This document shows positions 54,830 to 59,202 of a stretch of 59,202 nucleotides of DNA, one piece after another. Position 1 is the first letter of the stretch. Each line of letters begins with the position of its first letter. The notes below the pieces were generated by a model. It did no database searches, was not told the origin of the DNA, and worked only from the letters and a program-made list of their open reading frames with translations. The stretch is from an uncultured SAR116 cluster alpha proteobacterium (GTDB taxonomy: Bacteria; Pseudomonadota; Alphaproteobacteria; Puniceispirillales; Marisalimonadaceae). The position numbers and the translations under genes are program-made. The stretch lies in assembly GCA_902618195.1 (NCBI GenBank), contig CACMZO010000004.1:1-59202 (forward strand). The letters are read 5' to 3'.

Positions 54830-55498
54830 TTGTTTTTAAAAAATCAAAAATTCTATGGTCGTCGTAAAGGTAGACGAATTTCTTCAAAAAACTTAAAACT
54901 TTTAGAGGGTTATAGTAATAAATTTTACTTACACGAAGATCAGATCTGTAAGTTAGTACCTTATGAATATAACAAAAACATTTTAGAAATAGGATTTGGA
55001 AATGGTGATAATTTAGTTAACATGTCTCTAAACAAACCAAATGATTTATTTATTGGATGTGATGCTTACTATAATGGATGTGTAAAATTACTTAAAAACA
55101 TTGCAGATAAAAATATTAAAAATATTAAAATTTGGCCTGATGATATTCATCTAATAATAAAAAAATTTAAAAAGAATTTCTTTGATTTAATTTTAATCTT
55201 ACAGCCTGATCCTTGGCCAAAGAAAAAACATAAAAAAAGAAGATTAATTCAACAAAAATTTCTTGATGATCTTAATCAAATTTTGAAATTTGAAGGTAAA
55301 CTTATCATATCAACAGATCATCACGTTATGAAAAGTTGGGTATTAGAGCATCTTCATGTTAGGAAAGACTTTTTATGGATTAAAAATAGATTTTATTATA
55401 CAAATATAAAACCAAAATGGATTTTTAATACAAAATATTCAAATAAAGCACTAGAAAATAACAAAGTAGTAAATTGGTTTTTTTTTAAAAAAAAATAA
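54830..55498 (+). CDS. trmB: tRNA (guanine-N7-)-methyltransferase TrmB
   Basis: Methylates G46 in the variable loop of tRNA. The N-terminus FYGRRKGRRIS and SAM-binding ILEIGFGNGDNLVNM are typical. LILQPDPWPKKKHKKRRLIQQKFLDDL is the diagnostic family block. The C-terminus reads W-FFF-KKK. The start is TTG at 54830 after an AAGGAG-like site. 222 residues. In other alphaproteobacteria rimP follows; here there is none. Confidence 0.95.
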   Translation: MFLKNQKFYGRRKGRRISSKNLKLLEGYSNKFYLHEDQICKLVPYEYNKNILEIGFGNGDNLVNMSLNKPNDLFIGCDAYYNGCVKLLKNIADKNIKNIKIWPDDIHLIIKKFKKNFFDLILILQPDPWPKKKHKKRRLIQQKFLDDLNQILKFEGKLIISTDHHVMKSWVLEHLHVRKDFLWIKNRFYYTNIKPKWIFNTKYSNKALENNKVVNWFFFKKK

Positions 55499-55578
55499 AT
55501 TTTTATTTTAAATTATATTCTTATAAGTTATTACTAGGGAAATTTTAGGTTATGACAAAGTAAAAGGGGTTTTTTTAA
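55499..55578. other. Gap upstream of nusA with AAGGGG ribosome-binding site; rimP absent
   Basis: Eighty A/T-rich bases separate trmB from nusA. No gene of any size fits here; only a three-codon ATG frame is seen. A run of AAAAGGGG at 55562-55569 lies ten bases before the nusA ATG and serves as its ribosome-binding site. A T9A9 palindrome (55478-55495) lies just before the gap within the trmB end. I do not see a clear promoter. Confidence 0.6.
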
Positions 55579-57090
55579 ATGGAAAATATTCCAAGAATTG
55601 AACTTATCCAGGTAGCAGAAGCTGTAGCAAGAGAAAAGTTAATTGACAAAGAAGACGTTATTTTAGCTATGGAGGATGCCATTCAAAGGGCTGCGAGATC
55701 TAAATATGGTTTAGAGAGAGATATAAGAGCTACCGTAAATAGAAATAATGGAGCAATTTCTATTGAGCAATATACACAAGTTGTTCAGGAAGTAGAAGAT
55801 GAATCAACACAAATGTCATTAGAAGAAGCCCTTAGAAGAGATAAATCTCTTAAAATTGGTGACTATCACAAAAAAGAATTGCCCCCTTTTGATTTTGGAA
55901 GAATAGCTGCACAAAGTGCTAAACAGGTCATTTCTCAAAAAGTAAGAGATGCTGAAAGATTACGTCAATATAACCAATTTAAAGATAAGGTTGGTGAGAT
56001 TATACTTGGTACCGTTAAAAGGTTTGATAATTTTTCAGTCACACTTGACATAGGTAAAGCTGAAGGTGTGATTAGAAAAGAGGAAATGATACCTAGAGAA
56101 CAATTAAAGCCTGGTGATAGAGTGAGAACTTACATATTAAATGTAAGTGAAGAAACAAGAGGACCTCAGATTTTTCTTTCACGATCATGCAATGAATTTT
56201 TAAGCTTATTATTCACTCAAGAAGTGCCTGAGATATATGACGGTATAATTGAAGTTAAAGGTGTTGCTAGAGAACCTGGCAGTAGAGCTAAAATTAGCGT
56301 TTATTCTAAAGATAATACAATCGACCCTGTTGGAGCTTGTGTTGGAATGAGAGGATCAAGAGTTCAAGCAGTTGTTAATGAATTACAAGGTGAAAAAATT
56401 GAGATAATACCTTGGTCAGAGGATCCAGTCACTTTTGTAATTAACTCTCTAGCACCTGCTGTACCATCTAAGGTCATTATGGATGAAGAGGCAGGTAGAA
56501 TGGAGGTAATAGTTCCTGATGATCAATTGTCACTTGCAATAGGTAGAAGAGGTCAAAATGTTAGATTAGCCTCTGATTTAAGTAAATGGTACATAGATGT
56601 AATATCTGAAAGTGATGAATCTGATAAAAGACAGGAAGAAATAAATGAAAGGACAAAAATCTTTATAGAAGCTTTGGATGTTGATGATGTAATAGCCCAT
56701 TTGATAGTAGCAGAAGGTTATTCATCAATCAATGATATTGCAGATACTTCAATAGATGAATTAAATAATATAGAAGGTTTCGAAGAAGAACTGTCAATAG
56801 AGTTAAAAGAGAGAGCACAAAATTATGTTACGCTTCAAAATGAAATTGTAGAAAAAAAACTTAAATCAAGTGGAATCGATAGCAAGTTATATGAGTTTAG
56901 TCATCTATCCAAATTTGACATTTTGACTTTGGTAGAAAATGATATAAAAACTTTAGATGATCTAGCAGACTTAGATAGTGAAGAATTATTCACTTTATTG
57001 GGGAAAAAAGTATTCAATAATGAAAATGAAGCTGGGGAGATAATAATGCAGGCTCGAAAGCATTGGTTTGATGAAGATTATAAGAAATAA
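55579..57090 (+). CDS. nusA: Transcription termination/antitermination factor NusA
   Basis: RNA polymerase-binding factor for pausing, termination and antitermination. N-terminal domain (residues 1-130), S1 domain (about 135-200; ILGTVKRFDNFSVTLDIG), KH1 and KH2 (about 230-350; DPVGACVGMRGSRVQAVVNELQGEKIEII and LAIGRRGQNVRLASDL), then two helix-hairpin-helix acidic repeats at the C-terminus (about 360-500). 503 residues. The usual ylxR gene between nusA and infB is absent; the gap is 8 bp. Confidence 0.97.
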   Translation: MENIPRIELIQVAEAVAREKLIDKEDVILAMEDAIQRAARSKYGLERDIRATVNRNNGAISIEQYTQVVQEVEDESTQMSLEEALRRDKSLKIGDYHKKELPPFDFGRIAAQSAKQVISQKVRDAERLRQYNQFKDKVGEIILGTVKRFDNFSVTLDIGKAEGVIRKEEMIPREQLKPGDRVRTYILNVSEETRGPQIFLSRSCNEFLSLLFTQEVPEIYDGIIEVKGVAREPGSRAKISVYSKDNTIDPVGACVGMRGSRVQAVVNELQGEKIEIIPWSEDPVTFVINSLAPAVPSKVIMDEEAGRMEVIVPDDQLSLAIGRRGQNVRLASDLSKWYIDVISESDESDKRQEEINERTKIFIEALDVDDVIAHLIVAEGYSSINDIADTSIDELNNIEGFEEELSIELKERAQNYVTLQNEIVEKKLKSSGIDSKLYEFSHLSKFDILTLVENDIKTLDDLADLDSEELFTLLGKKVFNNENEAGEIIMQARKHWFDEDYKK

Positions 57091-57098
57091 AAATTAAA

Positions 57099-59202
57099 AT
57101 GTCAGAAAACAACTCAAAAGAACGAAAAAAATTAAGTTTATCTAATGGTAAATTGACATTAAAGTCTAATTTATACTCAAATAAGATACCTTCAAGTGTC
57201 ACAACTAACTCAAGATCTGGTCGAAATACTGTTCAAGTTGAAGTCAAAAGATCAAAGAGGAATTTTGAGAATAAATTCATATCCAAAAAAGATCAAAATG
57301 GTATTAATAGCACATTAAGTGCAGAGCAAATTTCAAAAAGAAGTAAAGAACTTAAAGATGGTCTTGCCAGAACTGCTGCCCTAGCTGAGAATGAAGTATA
57401 TAAGACAAAAAATAACTTGGAATTAAAGAATTCTACTAAAAAAGATGAAATTGAAAGTAATGAAAAATTAGATAACACCAAGACACAATCATTGAATGTT
57501 AAAAATAAGTTTCAAGAAGAAAAAAAATCTGATGATAATAAATATTCAAAAAAACTCGCAAATAAAGACACTTTTAAAGACAACACTAAAAAAGTAATAC
57601 CTAAGGGTTATGAGAAAAAAAGGGAAGGTAAACTTACTATCGCAAGAGCTTTAGATAGTGAAAATGTTAGATTTCGTTCACTTGCATCTATTAAACGTAG
57701 AAGAGAAAAAGTAAAATTACAAGCAGAAGTTTCTACGCCCTCGATCAAGCAAATTAGAGATGTTATAATACCAGATACAATAGTAGTGTCTGAACTAGCA
57801 AACAGAATGTCTGAAAAAACAGCTGATGTTGTTAGAGAGCTTATGAAAAATGGTATAATGGCTACTGCTACACAAGTTATAGACGCAGATACTGCAGAAT
57901 TAATAACGAATGAATTTGGCCATAAAGTTAAACGTGTTTCAGATTCTGACATAGAACTAGACTTAGTTAATAATAATAAAACTTCTCAAAATCTTGTTTT
58001 GAGACCCCCAGTTGTAACTATCATGGGTCATGTAGATCATGGTAAAACATCCTTATTAGATACTTTAAGAAAAACAAATGTTGTAAAAAGTGAAGCTGGT
58101 GGAATCACACAACATATTGGAGCTTATCAAATTAAAACTAAGAATGGCAATCTTATATCATTTATAGACACACCTGGACATGAAGCTTTTTCAGAAATGA
58201 GAGCAAGAGGAGCTAATATTACTGATATTGTAATTTTAGTGGTGGCGGGTGATGACGGAATTAAGCAACAAACTATAGAAGCAATTAATCATGCTAAGTC
58301 TGCAAAAGCTCCAATTATTGTAGCTGTTAACAAATGCGATAAACCAGATGTTGATCCTCAGAAGGTTAAAAATGAATTACTTCAATATGAATTAATTCCA
58401 GAAGACATGGGTGGTGATATACAATGTATAAATGTATCAGCTTTGAAGAAAACGGGACTTGATCAGTTAATAGAAGCGATTGAATTGCAAGCAGAAATCT
58501 TAGAATTAAAAAGTGATCCAGATTGTCCAGCAACCGGTATTGTTATTGAGTCAAAACTAGAAAAAGGCAAAGGTCCAGTAATCACTTTACTTGTGAATTC
58601 AGGGACAATCAGAGTAGGTGATATTATTGTTGTTGGGACAGAAAATGGAAAAGTCAGAGCTTTGATAAATGATTCAGGTGAAAGGGTTAATGAAGCCTTG
58701 CCTTCAACTCCTATTGAAGTTTTAGGACTATCAGGTACTCCAATGGCTGGTGATACAGCTAATGTAGTAGAGAGTGAATCCAAAGCAAGAGAAGTTGCTG
58801 AATATAGATCTAGAAAACTTAAAGAAAAAGAAGCAGCACTTTCATCTAGAGGGTCAGTTGAACAAATGCTAGCCAATATTCAGTCAGGTGAGATTACTGA
58901 ATTACCCGTTGTTATTAAAACCGATGTTCATGGATCTTTAGAAGCTATTAAAGTAGCATTAACAAAATTAGGTGATGAACAAATCAAAGTTAAAATTTTA
59001 TCTGGTTCAGTTGGTCCAATTAATGAATCTGATATTTCTTTAGCAGTTGCATCTTCAGCTCTAGTTTTCGGTTTCAATGTAAGAGCAATTCCTCAAGCTA
59101 GGGAAATTGCTAAAAGAGATCTGGTCGAAATTAGATACCACTCAATAATCTATGAACTTATTGAGGATGCTAAAAATGGTCTTGCAGGAATGTTAGATCC
59201 TG
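57099..59202 (+). CDS. infB: Translation initiation factor IF-2, 3' end cut by window
   Basis: GTPase that places initiator tRNA on the 30S subunit. The frame runs from ATG 57099 to the end of the window (701 codons seen). The N-terminal region (residues 1-165) is Lys/Ser/Asn-rich and poorly conserved. The alphaproteobacterial IF2-associated KREGKLTIARALD lies near residue 174, then IF2_N, the G domain with GHVDHGKT at 310-317, DTPGHE and NKCD, and the beta-barrel and IF2 domain III. Only the last part of domain IV is missing. No Shine-Dalgarno is clear; probably translationally coupled to nusA. Confidence 0.97.
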   Translation, partial: MSENNSKERKKLSLSNGKLTLKSNLYSNKIPSSVTTNSRSGRNTVQVEVKRSKRNFENKFISKKDQNGINSTLSAEQISKRSKELKDGLARTAALAENEVYKTKNNLELKNSTKKDEIESNEKLDNTKTQSLNVKNKFQEEKKSDDNKYSKKLANKDTFKDNTKKVIPKGYEKKREGKLTIARALDSENVRFRSLASIKRRREKVKLQAEVSTPSIKQIRDVIIPDTIVVSELANRMSEKTADVVRELMKNGIMATATQVIDADTAELITNEFGHKVKRVSDSDIELDLVNNNKTSQNLVLRPPVVTIMGHVDHGKTSLLDTLRKTNVVKSEAGGITQHIGAYQIKTKNGNLISFIDTPGHEAFSEMRARGANITDIVILVVAGDDGIKQQTIEAINHAKSAKAPIIVAVNKCDKPDVDPQKVKNELLQYELIPEDMGGDIQCINVSALKKTGLDQLIEAIELQAEILELKSDPDCPATGIVIESKLEKGKGPVITLLVNSGTIRVGDIIVVGTENGKVRALINDSGERVNEALPSTPIEVLGLSGTPMAGDTANVVESESKAREVAEYRSRKLKEKEAALSSRGSVEQMLANIQSGEITELPVVIKTDVHGSLEAIKVALTKLGDEQIKVKILSGSVGPINESDISLAVASSALVFGFNVRAIPQAREIAKRDLVEIRYHSIIYELIEDAKNGLAGMLDP

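Noticed and set aside
58463-58876. Open frame on the minus strand in infB
   Set aside because: Shadow of the conserved IF-2 beta-barrel region; no start signal and composition is that of an antisense frame.
1-59202. tRNA, rRNA, CRISPR arrays, insertion sequences, prophage, defence or secondary-metabolite clusters
   Set aside because: All sequence is accounted for by housekeeping genes and short gaps; no repeats, transposase motifs or RNA structures were recognised.

Overview
The window is about 59 kb of very AT-rich, tightly packed chromosome from an alphaproteobacterium. The gene order is the classical origin-proximal block of that class: DUF3576-leuS-lptE-holA / parB-parA-rsmG-mnmG-mnmE-rho-hemJ-hemE / oriC / coaE-dnaQ-secB-Tim44-Smr-his. 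It is followed by the conserved mutS-glnD-murJ-trpS-nfu, tsaB-rimI and miaB-ybeZ-ybeY-corC-lnt-metK-trmB-nusA-infB runs. Low GC, start/stop overlaps at many junctions, no gap over about 220 bp and no mobile DNA point to a streamlined, probably free-living aquatic lineage. Histidine and lysine biosynthesis, outer-membrane biogenesis lipoproteins and a full GlnD argue against an obligate intracellular parasite. I cannot place it to genus.

Region 1 (1-4509, rightward): the end of a DUF3576 lipoprotein, then leuS-lptE-holA. Region 2 (4502-12742, leftward): parB-parA-rsmG-mnmG-mnmE-rho-hemJ-hemE, with two parS-like sites (in rsmG and over the mnmE start). The 220-bp gap 12743-12962 between hemE and coaE has a cluster of DnaA-box-like sequences and is the predicted replication origin. 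Region 3 (12963-14247, rightward): coaE-dnaQ, converging on secB.

Region 4 (14746-19832): Tim44-like and Smr proteins, then hisB-hisH-GNAT-hisA-hisF-hisE-hinT. Region 5 (19847-26203): gshB, a BON lipoprotein, rsmI, an LpoA-like lipoprotein, hemW, rdgB and rph. Region 6 (26292-34712): grpE-dnaK-dnaJ-dapB, a small lipoprotein, a PfkB-family kinase and a malic enzyme. The dnaK gene has a heat-shock-type promoter, and hrcA is absent from its usual place.

Region 7 (34820-59202): mutS-glnD-murJ-trpS-nfu, a Bax-like glucosaminidase, a divergent polysaccharide deacetylase, tsaB-rimI, an ornithine-lipid acyltransferase pair, then miaB-ybeZ-ybeY-corC-lnt-metK-trmB-nusA-infB, with infB cut by the window end. 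Genes expected here from alphaproteobacterial gene order but not seen include hrcA, yraN, fur, rimP and ylxR.

The most striking observation is in parB. As read, the frame breaks at a run of nine A residues just before the C-terminal dimerisation segment, and the missing segment is intact in the neighbouring frame. No tRNA, rRNA, CRISPR, prophage or insertion sequence was seen. I found no multi-gene defence or biosynthetic system of unknown type.
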